The position numbers and the translations under genes are program-made. Under the pieces are notes generated by a model. It was not told the origin of the DNA, ran no database searches, and saw only the letters and a program-made list of their open reading frames with translations. Positions 13,001-22,388 of a stretch of DNA of 64,000 bases are shown one piece after another. The stretch comes from Sporothrix humicola. Lineage: Eukaryota; Ascomycota; Sordariomycetes; Ophiostomatales; Ophiostomataceae. The stretch is taken from assembly GCA_021396245.1 (NCBI GenBank), contig WNYE01000052.1, positions 1 through 64,000 on the forward strand. Reading direction: 5' to 3'. How positions within the stretch are numbered: position 1 is the stretch's first letter; every line of letters begins with the position of its first letter.

Positions 13001-13740
13001 ATCGTTATATGGGTTGAAAATAGGGGACTGTAAGCAATATAAACAAACTCCCCGAGCAAACACATCAAAAAAAGGTTGGCGACACAGACACTCGAACAGC
13101 CATTGTCAAACAGGATCCAGCGTTCGGCCACCGATGACTTGTAGCCGAAGAGGCGCAGAGAGGCGTTGATGAGAAAGCATCGAGAAGAAGTCAAATTCAG
13201 CTGTTGACATCGTGTTAGTGGTGGAGCTTCCTGGGGGCCTCCTGGCAGTTCCCGGCCGGCCCTGAAAGACCCCTGATCTCCTCCATAACTGGCTGCCGGC
13301 GCACTACAGGGCGTTGTAAGCTGGTAAAACAGTTGCATCGAGAGGTACTTTTATCTTGGTGTATTTTATACCTATTTACATGTACCTGTTTAGCTGCCCC
13401 TCGCCCTATCTTATCGCGCCTTATCGCCCCGCGACCTGCAAAATCAATGTTCTGAGATGACTAATATAGCACGCACATCAGCTTGCCAAAACCTTTCCGG
13501 ACAATCCACCCCTTCCCGCAGCTTGTTTGGGGAAGCTGTTTATTTAGTGTAACTGTTCTTCAAATCGCTAAATTCACGGCACACTTAAGCACAGACGCCA
13601 TTTGAAGACACGTTCCCTGACCGTGCCTCGTGCTAAAGTGTTTTCATCACTATCCCTGAATTGAACAGCTTGGTCTCTCCGAACTCCGTAATACGTTTTC
13701 TTTTACTTTTGCCCAACGCATTGCGCAAGGGAGGTTCATC
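7056..13740. other. 6.7 kb gene-free region, purine-rich on the plus strand
   Basis: No convincing protein gene on either strand. Much of 7100-12600 is A/G-rich on the plus strand, so C/T-rich on the minus strand, the composition typical of fungal promoters and leaders. That fits a very long promoter or 5' leader of the minus-strand gene ending at 7023. A GC-richer patch at 13080-13310 lies inside a 172-codon minus-strand ATG frame (13338-12820) that I could not assign. A run of ten G lies near 10826. I recognised no tRNA or rRNA. Confidence 0.5.
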
Positions 13741-14039
13741 GTTTCTTTTCGCGTTGACTTGACAGTTCGAGCCAGGCCCAAAACGGCTCTTCTTTCTTCA
13801 TCTTGACAACGTTTTCTTTTCTTTCTCGTCGCTCTCTATTCCCCTTTTCTTGTTTGATCGATTTATTTCTGTTCGTCATCGACCTCGCACACCTCGTCCG
13901 AACCCATCTCTCCTTTCTCCATTTCGAAGACGAAACTTGAAAGCTCGACATCCCCCCAAAACCTTCGCAAGCTCCCAACACCCCCCGACCTATCCAACAA
14001 CCCTATCCACAACCCCCAAATCCTACAAATCCACACAAA
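13741..14039 (+). promoter_or_regulatory. CT-rich 5' leader and promoter of SEC62
   Basis: The plus strand switches to C- and T-rich sequence from about 13740, ending in an A/C-rich stretch directly before ATG 14040 (context ACAAAATGC). This is the usual layout of a fungal core promoter and leader. No TATA box is obvious. Confidence 0.5.
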
Positions 14040-15331
14040 ATGCAGCAGCCGCCGATGATGCAGCCCGGCATGCGGCCGGCCAACATGCCGACCCCGGAGC
14101 AGATCCAGGCCATGCAGCGCCAGCTGGCCATTGACGCCGAAAAGGCCGGCATGACCGTCCCCGAGTTCATCCAGCAGCTGCAGCAAAAGGCCCGCCAGCA
14201 GATGGCCATGCAGCAGCAAGCCGCTCTGCGCGCACAACAGCAGCAGCAGGGTGGCGGCGAGGGTGGGCACTCGCACGAGGGTCACGATCACAGCCACGAG
14301 GGTCATGACCACAGCCATGAGGGCCACAACCACAACCACCCTCCTCCTCAACAACAACAACAGCAGCAGCAGCAGGCCCAGCCTATCCAGCCCGGCCCGC
14401 CGAACCCGCTCGCCATTGCCATGGCCAACTTCCTGCGCAGCCAGGACCTCAAGCCGCGCACCGTCATCCTCAACGGCGAGCGCAAGGAGATGTTCCGGGT
14501 GAAGCGCGCGCTGCGGGCCATCCAGTCGCCGGCGTACGAAAAGGCGCGCAAGAAGACGCCGGGGCTGCCCGAGATTACGGACCGTGCGTCGCTCGAGAAC
14601 GCCTTCAAGCTGCTGCCGCTGTCGATGCTGGCGCTGCGCGTCAACAAGGTGGCCGACGAGCACGAGGGCCACGACCACGGCGATGGCGGAAGCAAGAAGA
14701 AGAAGGCCAAGCGCGTCAAGGGCCAGTGGACCGTCAACATTGAGCGCCAGCAGGACGCGGCCGACGACATGTACTATGTCTGGCTGTACGAGGGCTCGCA
14801 GGTGATGCGCAAGGTGTACGCGGGCCTGGCGCTGCTGGCCATCTTTGCCGTCGTGCTGTACCCGCTGTGGCCGCTCAAGATGCGCCAGGGCGTGTACTAC
14901 CTGAGCTGGGGCTTCCTCGGTCTCCTGGGTCTCTTCTTCCTCATGGCCATTTTCCGCGTCATCCTGTTCTGCATCACGTACTTTGTGCTGTCGCCCGGTC
15001 TGTGGCTGTACCCCAACCTGTGGGAGGACGTTTCGTTCATGGACAGCTTCCGTCCTGTGTGGGCGTGGCATGATGTAAGTACCCCGTCCTTCTACATATT
15101 GTTAAAGTCCACCCCCACTAACAAAAACAGCCCAACCCCAAGAAGAAGAAGAAGGCCAGCAAGTCCAAGACCACCTCGAGCGGCCAGGAGCACTTTGCCG
15201 GCACGACTGGCCAGCCCGCCCCTGCCAAGGCCACCACGACCGGCACCGACACCCAGATCAACGCCACGCCGGTCCAGCGGACAGCCTACAAGGCGCCGCA
15301 GGTTGAGGAGGTCGATGACGACGAGGAGTAG
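14040..15331 (+). CDS. SEC62: Sec62-like ER translocation subunit
   Basis: Two exons, 14040-15074 and 15131-15331, with a 56-nt intron (GTAAGT donor, CTAAC branch, CAG acceptor), encode 411 residues. Sec62 works with Sec61, Sec63 and Sec71/72 in post-translational protein import into the endoplasmic reticulum. The cytosolic N-terminus begins with a P/M-rich stretch and a Q-rich helix, then a His-rich repeat (HEGHDHS units, about residues 76-100) and a poly-Q run. The conserved domain follows: NFLRSQDLKPRTVILNGERK, then FRVKRALRAI. Hydrophobic segments lie at about 260-280 and 285-317, with WLYPNLWEDVSFMDSFRPVW after them. The C-terminus is lysine-rich (PNPKKKKKASKSK) and ends acidic (EEVDDDEE). 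Fungal Sec62 proteins usually lack so elaborate a His/Gln extension. Confidence 0.9.
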
Positions 15332-15817
15332 GTGTTGGCGAAGCTGTGTCTGAGGGAGGTCCGAGTTGGTGAAAGATAAGAGGTGGATGGAACAACGTAC
15401 GCTATAAAAACATTGTTCTGTGGGCGTTGGGAAAAGGGAACACTATATTATATTTTATTCTTCGACCTATGCAGTTTCAGTCGGCTGTCTTTCTTTGGGT
15501 TTTTGTTTGTTGGGTTTTGAACCATCTCACTTCTTTACTTGTACCAAAAATGTAACCGTTAATTATATATTCCTTTTGCACTTCAATTATTGTCTTTCGC
15601 GGCTGTCTTTAACAAGGGTATAATTACATTTGAATCTTTCAAAATAGAGTAAAGTACAGCTGTGCCACCAGGCAAAAGCATAAAAGTACAGGCAAACATA
15701 TGTAGTAGAAAACAGTCCCGACACAAGGCTCCATAAACAAACGGCAATGCCGAATACCGTCAAGGACAGACCACCACCCTATCTCTCCATGTCCCCATGC
15801 CCCCATCTCCCTCCCGT
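15332..15817. terminator. Convergent 3' region between SEC62 and the GNAT-like gene
   Basis: This AT-richer interval holds the 3' ends of two convergent genes. I see no other gene and cannot place the cleavage sites precisely. Confidence 0.4.
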
Positions 15818-16834
15818 CTATGACTGCTGGTATGCCTGCTGCAGGTCCTTGTAAAAGATGGACTGCGCCCGCTTCTCCCCCGTCCCCGGCCGCAGCACCA
15901 TCCCTGGAATCTGGCCGGCTTCCGTGAACCCCAACGCCAGGAACATGGCCGCCGTGTTGGACTTGCTCTCGGCTTCGGCCGTCAGCAGCGTCCGTCCTTC
16001 CAGCAGGGCCTGCCGCTCGACTGTCTCCAACAGTTGGCGCTCGCCGCCCAGCTGGCGGTACTGCAGGTTGACGAGCAACAGGTCGACGGTAGCGACGTGC
16101 GGGCTCGTCTCGGCCGGGTGGCTGCGCAGCATGATCACGCCCACCAGGTCCGGTCCGGCCACCTTGGGCTCGGGTTGTGAGGGCGCGTGTGCTGGTGACG
16201 ACTGTGCTCCTGATCCTGCTGACCCTGACGGCTCCATTTGCGAGGCCGTCGACTGGGGAAAGGATGTGGACCGCAGCAGCAGGAACACGGCCGACGTGGC
16301 CAGCCGCACGCGCCACCAGTCGAGCAGCTTCTCGTGGTTGAGAGGCGGGGCAAAGCTTCCCGACAGGTTGTCGGACGTGATGCGGGCGCCGTGTATAGCC
16401 GCGAGATAGAGGACGAGGTGGCTGTGGATGGCCGGGTTGTACTTTTGGACGCGAGCAGATGGCGGTGCAGGAATGGCCTGGGGCGGTGCTGGGGAGCCCG
16501 CTGGCGACGCCGAGGAAATGTGTTGGTTCTGTTGCTGGTGGTGGACCGGCGTGGGAGTATGACTGAGCGTATGATTTGGACTGTTGGCCACAGCCGCCGC
16601 TGCCGCCGCCGCAACAGACGCGGCCGCCGATGCTGCATAGGCGTTGGCCGTGTTGCTGCTGTTGTTGTTTGCCATAGACTGCGACACAAACAGAGCGTCC
16701 TCGGCTTCGGACGCGGACGTGGCCTCTTCTGTTGCGTCGCCATTATCGAGAGCTCCGTCCGGGTGTGGAGAATGCATAGTTGTCGACACGCCGGAGTCGG
16801 TAATGGCTGGGTCGACCAGCGGATTGGACGCCAT
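15818..16834 (-). CDS. GNAT-fold N-acetyltransferase-like protein
   Basis: Single exon of 338 residues. The start is ATG 16834 in the strong context CACAATGG; no in-frame ATG lies upstream. Residues 1-140 are low complexity, with an alanine run and a Q/H-rich tract, and look disordered. The C-terminal half resembles a GNAT acetyltransferase: VATVDLLLVNLQYR, then QLGGERQLLETVERQA in the place of the acetyl-CoA pyrophosphate-binding loop (R/Q-x-x-G-x-G/A), then AMFLALGFTEAGQIPGM, matching the usual A-x-x-F/L-Y-x-x-x-GF-x-x-x-G-x-IP pattern. The loop has G-G-E rather than the ideal G-x-G/A, so activity is uncertain. The substrate cannot be inferred. It converges on SEC62. Confidence 0.7.
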   Translation of the reverse strand: MASNPLVDPAITDSGVSTTMHSPHPDGALDNGDATEEATSASEAEDALFVSQSMANNNSSNTANAYAASAAASVAAAAAAAVANSPNHTLSHTPTPVHHQQQNQHISSASPAGSPAPPQAIPAPPSARVQKYNPAIHSHLVLYLAAIHGARITSDNLSGSFAPPLNHEKLLDWWRVRLATSAVFLLLRSTSFPQSTASQMEPSGSAGSGAQSSPAHAPSQPEPKVAGPDLVGVIMLRSHPAETSPHVATVDLLLVNLQYRQLGGERQLLETVERQALLEGRTLLTAEAESKSNTAAMFLALGFTEAGQIPGMVLRPGTGEKRAQSIFYKDLQQAYQQS

Positions 16835-18706
16835 TGTGGGCGGTATACGTCGGCGCGGTCTGTGTTGTGTCTGGATTTGCGACGTGTATGTATCAGCGAC
16901 CAATTGGTAGCGCTAGGGCCTCTTTGTCGCGATCGAGGGTTGTTTTGTTTTCTTGGTCGCGTCGCGATGCTCAAGAGAGGCGGGGGCCAATTGTCGCGAT
17001 AACAAGGTGTCGTGTGCTTTTTATTCTCGTGCGATCTTGAGAGGTTGTTGTGCAAAGTTGTGGTATGTACGTGTGCAGGTGCAATGTCAGAACAAAATCT
17101 TGTCGTTTGTCGCGAAAAGAGAACAATGAAAAAAGAAAAGCAGGAAGCACGAGCTTTGTTTGTTCGCCGCCTCCCCCAATGCGCGGCGCTAAAAACTGCG
17201 CTGCAAGCTGGTCTTTGTGTGTGTGTGCTGTCCCACCTTCCCACTGACGTATGGCACTCACGTGCTCGTAGCGCAAAAAAAAGGGCTTCAAATCGCAAGG
17301 GAAAGCGCGATCAAGTGCCCGCCGCCAAGTGCAATCTTGGCAGGCGGTCGTCGTTAGCTGTTGCTTATTCTGTTCGGTCACAGTAAGAAGCAACAACTTC
17401 TTGCCTATTGTAGTAATTAGTTGTTGCTTTTGTTTAGATCCAGGAACAAATCTCGAGATTCAGGGGCAAACTGCTTAAACTACATTTCTTCGAACAACAC
17501 CGGCTATTCGCAGAACCTGGCGTTGGTTGCTCGCTTCGCTTCATCAATCTTGCGCATTCCGCACATCTGTTCCTGCATCTGCCATTTACAGGCTGCATGT
17601 GCCGTTCCTTCAACGCTGTGCAACGAACACAACCCCATGCTACAACTTTTCCTTTATTGTTTTCTTTTCTTTTCTTTTTCCCTTCCCAACCTCTACAATA
17701 TGGTCCTCTAGCATTTCAACTTCCAAGGCCCAACAACTCTAGCGACAACCTCGCCGTATTGCCGGCTTGGCAGGTGTCCGACTTGGCCTGCGTCCGATAT
17801 GCATCCACCCTGCCGCGACGCCCCTTGGCTCTTGGCTCTTGTTCCTTCAGCGCACTTCTCACGGCCTGTGCATCGCATCATCATGCCTTGATCCAAGTAT
17901 GGCCAATAGGACTTTTTGTTCATCCAGAACGGTTGGCATGGTTTGTTTTCTGTTACACAATATCATCGACGTCGGAACAGTCGGTGCCCATTGAGTAGCA
18001 ATTGCAGCTTACCGCGCAAGTATAACAACTCACAAGTGTGAGAAGGAGCTAGGCCAGTTGATGCAAGCTACTATTCCTTGTCAGAGGAGGGCAGGATCAT
18101 GAGGGGTGACAGGGCTGAGGGGTGTGGAGGCATGCCTTGCAACGTTGGTCTTCTTCCTTCTCTGGTTTTCACTTTTATTCGTCGTTTCTGTCGCTTGTCT
18201 TTCCAGAGTTATATCTTCAGTGTTTCCCCTCAGTTTCTATCTCTCAACTTTTCCTCCTCGGCCTACATTCAACCCTCGACATCGTACTCCCGTATTTTAT
18301 TTTCAGGGTCTATCCCGTCTTCTGACCCTCCAATACGGCTGCGCTTTTCTCAACACAGCAAAACAGTTCGAAAACTAAAGTAGCTCCGCCCACCAACCTG
18401 TCAACAAGTCTGACCCTTCAGCTCATCTCCGACGGGTCCAGCAACTACTCGGTTGCAGATCCAGCTTCGCGCCGGCCCCGCGACCAAAAGTCCAAGGGAC
18501 CAAAGGACAGGAGACCGGAATTACGAAGTAAGATAAAAAGCCGCGTGGCACTGCGGAATATTTCCCGAGTTACGAGGAGCTACTTGTTTAGTTGTTTACT
18601 TTGATTTCGACGAAGACAACCAACAATTTGTCGCGAGGAGGACAAACGGAAACGAATAAAAGAGAACAAAACAAAAAAAAAAAATACGCAGCACCCCAAC
18701 CCCACC
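16835..18706. promoter_or_regulatory. Divergent promoter region, GNAT-like gene and phospholipase D
   Basis: Nearly 1.9 kb between divergent starts. From about 17590 to 18330 the plus strand is C/T-rich, consistent with a long leader for phospholipase D. The final bases before ATG 18707 are A-rich and end in CCCACCATG. Plus-strand frames at 17597-17998 and 18078-18383 have no recognisable domain and are not called. Confidence 0.45.
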
Positions 18707-21700
18707 ATGCAAAACATCTTTCGCAAGGTCGAGGGTGGCATCGAGGGCCTCTTCACCGGCGGCGAACACCACTCGCACACCCACCATGGCTACGACTGCG
18801 CCGAGTCGCACTCGGACGAGCACAACGGCAACCGCTACCAGTCCTTTGCGCCTCAGACAACCGGCCGCGCAAAATGGTACGTCGACGGCTGCTCGTACTT
18901 TTGGGCCGTCTCGGAAGCTCTGGCGCAGGCCCGCGAGACCATCTACATTCTCGACTGGTGGTTGAGCCCCGAGCTGTACCTACGCCGCCCGCCGTCGCGC
19001 AATGAGCAGTACCGGCTCGACAACATGCTTAAGGCGGCCGCTGAGCGTGGCGTCCAGGTTCGCGTTATTGTCTACAAGGAGGTGCCTCAGGCCCTGACAT
19101 GTGAGTGACGCTGTCCCGTTGTATTGTAGTAAATTGTTGCTAACCAGGCAGTGAACTCTGAGCACACAAAGCATGCGCTCGAGGCGCTGCACCCCAACAT
19201 TCGTGTTTTCCGACACCCGGACCATCTGCCGAGCGGCCACGAGTTCCAGGCCGATATCACGTCAGCTTTCAAGAACATGAACCTGCGCACATTCGATCTC
19301 AGCAAGCTAGGCAAGGATGCGCTCAAGACGCTGTACGGCACCAGCGACGATATGGTGCTATACTGGGCACACCACGAGAAGCTGTGCGTTATCGACGACC
19401 GTATCGCATTCATGGGCGGTCTTGACATGTGTAAGTGATGTTAAAATCGAGGGCCTTGTTTTGTCATCGTTGTCAACTCTTCGCAAAACGCAAAAACACT
19501 AACACGCCTCAGGTTTTGGACGTTGGGACACCAATAGTAAGTTAATGTGTTACCACAGGTGGATCATGTGAAACATCAAATCGTGCAGACATCTGAGACA
19601 TGGAGAGAAGTGAAAGCAAGATAATTCGAGATAAAGAGTGCAAGAAACCCGTATTAACCGATAGGCCACCCCATCGCCGATGCGCATCCCGAGAACCTGG
19701 ACGACATCATCTTCCCCGGCCAAGACTACAACAACGCGCGTGTCTACGACTTTGAAGATGTCGACAAGTGGGAGAACAACAAGCGTGAGTTAAGCTAGTC
19801 CCCTGGTTTTTCATTTGTTGATATATCTAACTCGCTCTCTCAGTCGACCGCACAAAGAGCTCGCGTATGGGCTGGTCCGATATCAGCATCAGTCTGTCTG
19901 GCCACATTGTCAACAGCCTCGTCACACACTTCATTGACAGATGGTGAGTGATATTTGCCTCCCAATACCTATTAACACTCATCTAACAGACTAGGAACTA
20001 CATTTACAATGGCAAATATGCCAACCGTCACCAAGGCTATGAGAAGATCCAGCTACCCATGAAGCTGCACCACGTTCCCGACAGCCTTCTCGACGCGGGC
20101 GATTCCATCTATGAAGGCGGCCAGCGTTTTGTCGGCGGTATCCAGCGCCACTTACAACATGGTATCAGCCGTTTCATGGGCGGCGACAATGAGGAAGAAT
20201 CTCGCGATGGCCACCACCGTGGTCAAGGTCACGGCCACGGCCGCGGTCAGGCCAACGATCGTGAAAACGAGGGAGGTGTCCACATCCAGCTCACCCGCAG
20301 CTGCTGCGAATGGTCTTCAGGCCACAAGACTGAGCACTCGATTGCCAATGCCTACATCTCGGCGATCCTCAACGCGGAGCACTTTGTCTACATTGAGAAC
20401 CAGTTCTTCATCACCGCCACCAGCGACGACCAGCACCCCGTCAGCAACAAGATTGGCAAGGCCATTGTCCAGCGCATCATCCATGCTCACGAGAATGGCG
20501 AGAAGTTTGGCATGGTCGTTTGTATCCCAGCCGTGCCCGGTTTCGCTGGCGACCTGCACTCGGACGGCGCCCTCGGTACACGGGCCATTATGGAGTACCA
20601 GTACAACAGCATCAACCGTGGCAAGAACAGTATCTATGGCGCGCTGATTGAAGCCGGCGTCACGGACCCTTCTCGCTACTTGCGTTTCTACAACCTGCGC
20701 AACTACGACCGCATCAACACCACACCGCTCATGGGCCGTGCCGAAAAGGCCAGCGGTGTTGCCTACAACGACGCACGCCGCGAGTTTGACGACGCCGTCG
20801 AGTCCGGCTACGATGGCTACAGCCGCGAGGGTGGAAGCATCCACAACGAGCTCGGCAACAACTACCACCGCTACCAGGAAGGCGCTGCCAACGTCGCCCG
20901 TGACCAGCCCGACCTTCTCAAGACGGCCGATACTGTCTCCTCATCGTACATGGACGGCGGTCCCGATCTCACGAAGCGTGGCTGGATGGGCGAGGGCGCG
21001 CCTGGTTTGACGGGTGACGGTGGTGACGCCGAGCTGGCCGCATTTGTTAGCGAGGAGCTCTACATCCACACCAAGGTCCTCATCGCCGACGACCGCCTTG
21101 TCATCTGCGGCAGCGCCAACCTCAACGACCGCTCCCAGCTCGGCTCCCACGACTCGGAGATTGCCGTCGTCATCGAGGACCCGGACCACCCCGTGCACAC
21201 CACCATGGCCGGCAAACCCTATGTCGCCGGCGCCTTCCCGGCCAGTCTACGCCGCCAGCTCTTCCGCAAGCACATTGGCCTGCTGCCCGACCAGCGCTGG
21301 GACCAGCCCACGCAGAACTTTATGCCCATCACCGCCTCACCCAACGAGTACGACTGGGACAGCCCCGCCGACCGCCTGGTGGCCGACCCGCTGAGCGCCA
21401 ACTTTACGCGGCTGTGGCAGACGACGGCGGCGACCAACACGGCCGTCTTTGACGACGTGTTCCACTGCGTGCCGTCGGACCGCGCGCGCAACTGGGACCA
21501 GTACGACTCGTACTTTTCGCAGTACTTTACGATGCCCGGCGAGAAGGAGGACAAGGACTCGAGCAAGCTCAAGGACAAGGAGAAGAAGGAGAAGGAAAAG
21601 ATTGAGGCCGCACTCCACAAAGACCATGGTGGCGACAATGGCGGTAACCACAGCCAAGACAACAACAATGGCCAAAACACGCCGCCACCGTCTTCACCCA

Positions 21701-21888
21701 AGCCGAACAAGGTCGACTACGGTCACGTCGTCCCAGGCTACCCCGGCGGTGTGGTTGCGGTCAAGCAGCGCCTGGCCGAAGTGCGCGGCAACCTGGTGGA
21801 GATGCCGCTGAATTTCCTAATCGAGGTCAAGGACTTGGCGAAGGAGGGCCTCACGCTCAACTCGTTGACAGACGAGCTATACACGTAG
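18707..21888 (+). CDS. Phospholipase D (PLD superfamily, two HKD motifs)
   Basis: Six exons: 18707-19100, 19152-19430, 19513-19536, 19665-19784, 19844-19943 and 19995-21888, giving 936 residues. The third exon is only 24 nt. The enzyme should hydrolyse phosphatidylcholine to phosphatidate and choline at membranes. Both catalytic HxKxxxxD motifs are intact: HEKLCVID (H205, K207, D212), followed by GGLDMCFGRWD, and HTKVLIAD (H664, K666, D671), followed by GSANLNDRS. There are no PX or PH domains, unlike yeast Spo14, so it belongs to the shorter fungal PLD class. The N-terminus holds a His-rich stretch (GEHHSHTHHGYD). A second H/G-rich insert lies near HHRGQGHGHGRGQ, and a lysine/glutamate coil near the C-terminus. 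The join between exons 4 and 5 reconstructs the conserved KLDRTKSSRMGWSD block. Confidence 0.9.
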
Positions 21889-22388
21889 GTGGTTAGGGTA
21901 CAATATGGAATGATTGGCAGTTCAATATGTTAGGGTGGTTGGTATTGGGTTAAATGATTGTTGCTATTGGAAGATATTATTTATTTCCCGAGTCTCAAAC
22001 ATCAACGAATATTGTATGTTTTATGAGGAATTATATTGGTAAAGAATATTTATCCCAATATGATTGATTTTTTTTTTTTAAAATAAAACATAAAGTGATT
22101 CAGTTCAAATTAAAATGAACCAATAATCAGAAAAAAGTTGTTCGGAAAGAAAATTAATATTCTTTTTAGCAAAACCAAAATCAAATATACTCGTTATAAA
22201 AAAAAAGAAGCCAACCACCCAGGTATCTTCAGTTTGGTATCCATAAACACCATTGCTGTAATCGCAATTATCGTAAAAACAAAAAAGCAAAGACCAAAAA
22301 CAAGACCAAAAACAAAAACTGGCCATGCCAGCAAAATCAATCAAATCATTTATCTACACCTCCTCTACCCTTTCCTCCCCGTCTTCTC
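21889..22388. terminator. AT-rich convergent 3' region between PLD and kinesin-5
   Basis: A strikingly A-rich stretch (about 21960-22340) separates the two stop codons. CpA and TpG are both common here, so it is not RIP-mutated. It probably carries the polyadenylation signals of both genes. Confidence 0.45.

Noticed and set aside
13060..13160. Possible tRNA on the minus strand (TTCGAGT loop)
   Set aside because: The five bases on either side of the loop do not pair, and no acceptor stem could be formed.
13863..15071. 402-codon minus-strand frame
   Set aside because: It is the antisense of SEC62, made of His/Arg/Leu-rich composition, while the sense strand carries clear Sec62 motifs and a valid intron.
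16835..16903. Upstream extension of the GNAT-like protein
   Set aside because: The longer frame begins at TTG. No in-frame ATG lies upstream of 16834.
16135..17298. 387-codon minus-strand frame overlapping the GNAT-like gene
   Set aside because: R/T/P-rich composition in the wrong frame; the overlapping frame has the acetyltransferase motifs and a strong start context.
22100..22380. AT-rich spacer as a second RIP-mutated relic
   Set aside because: CpA and TpG are common here, so the bias is simply that of a 3' intergenic region.
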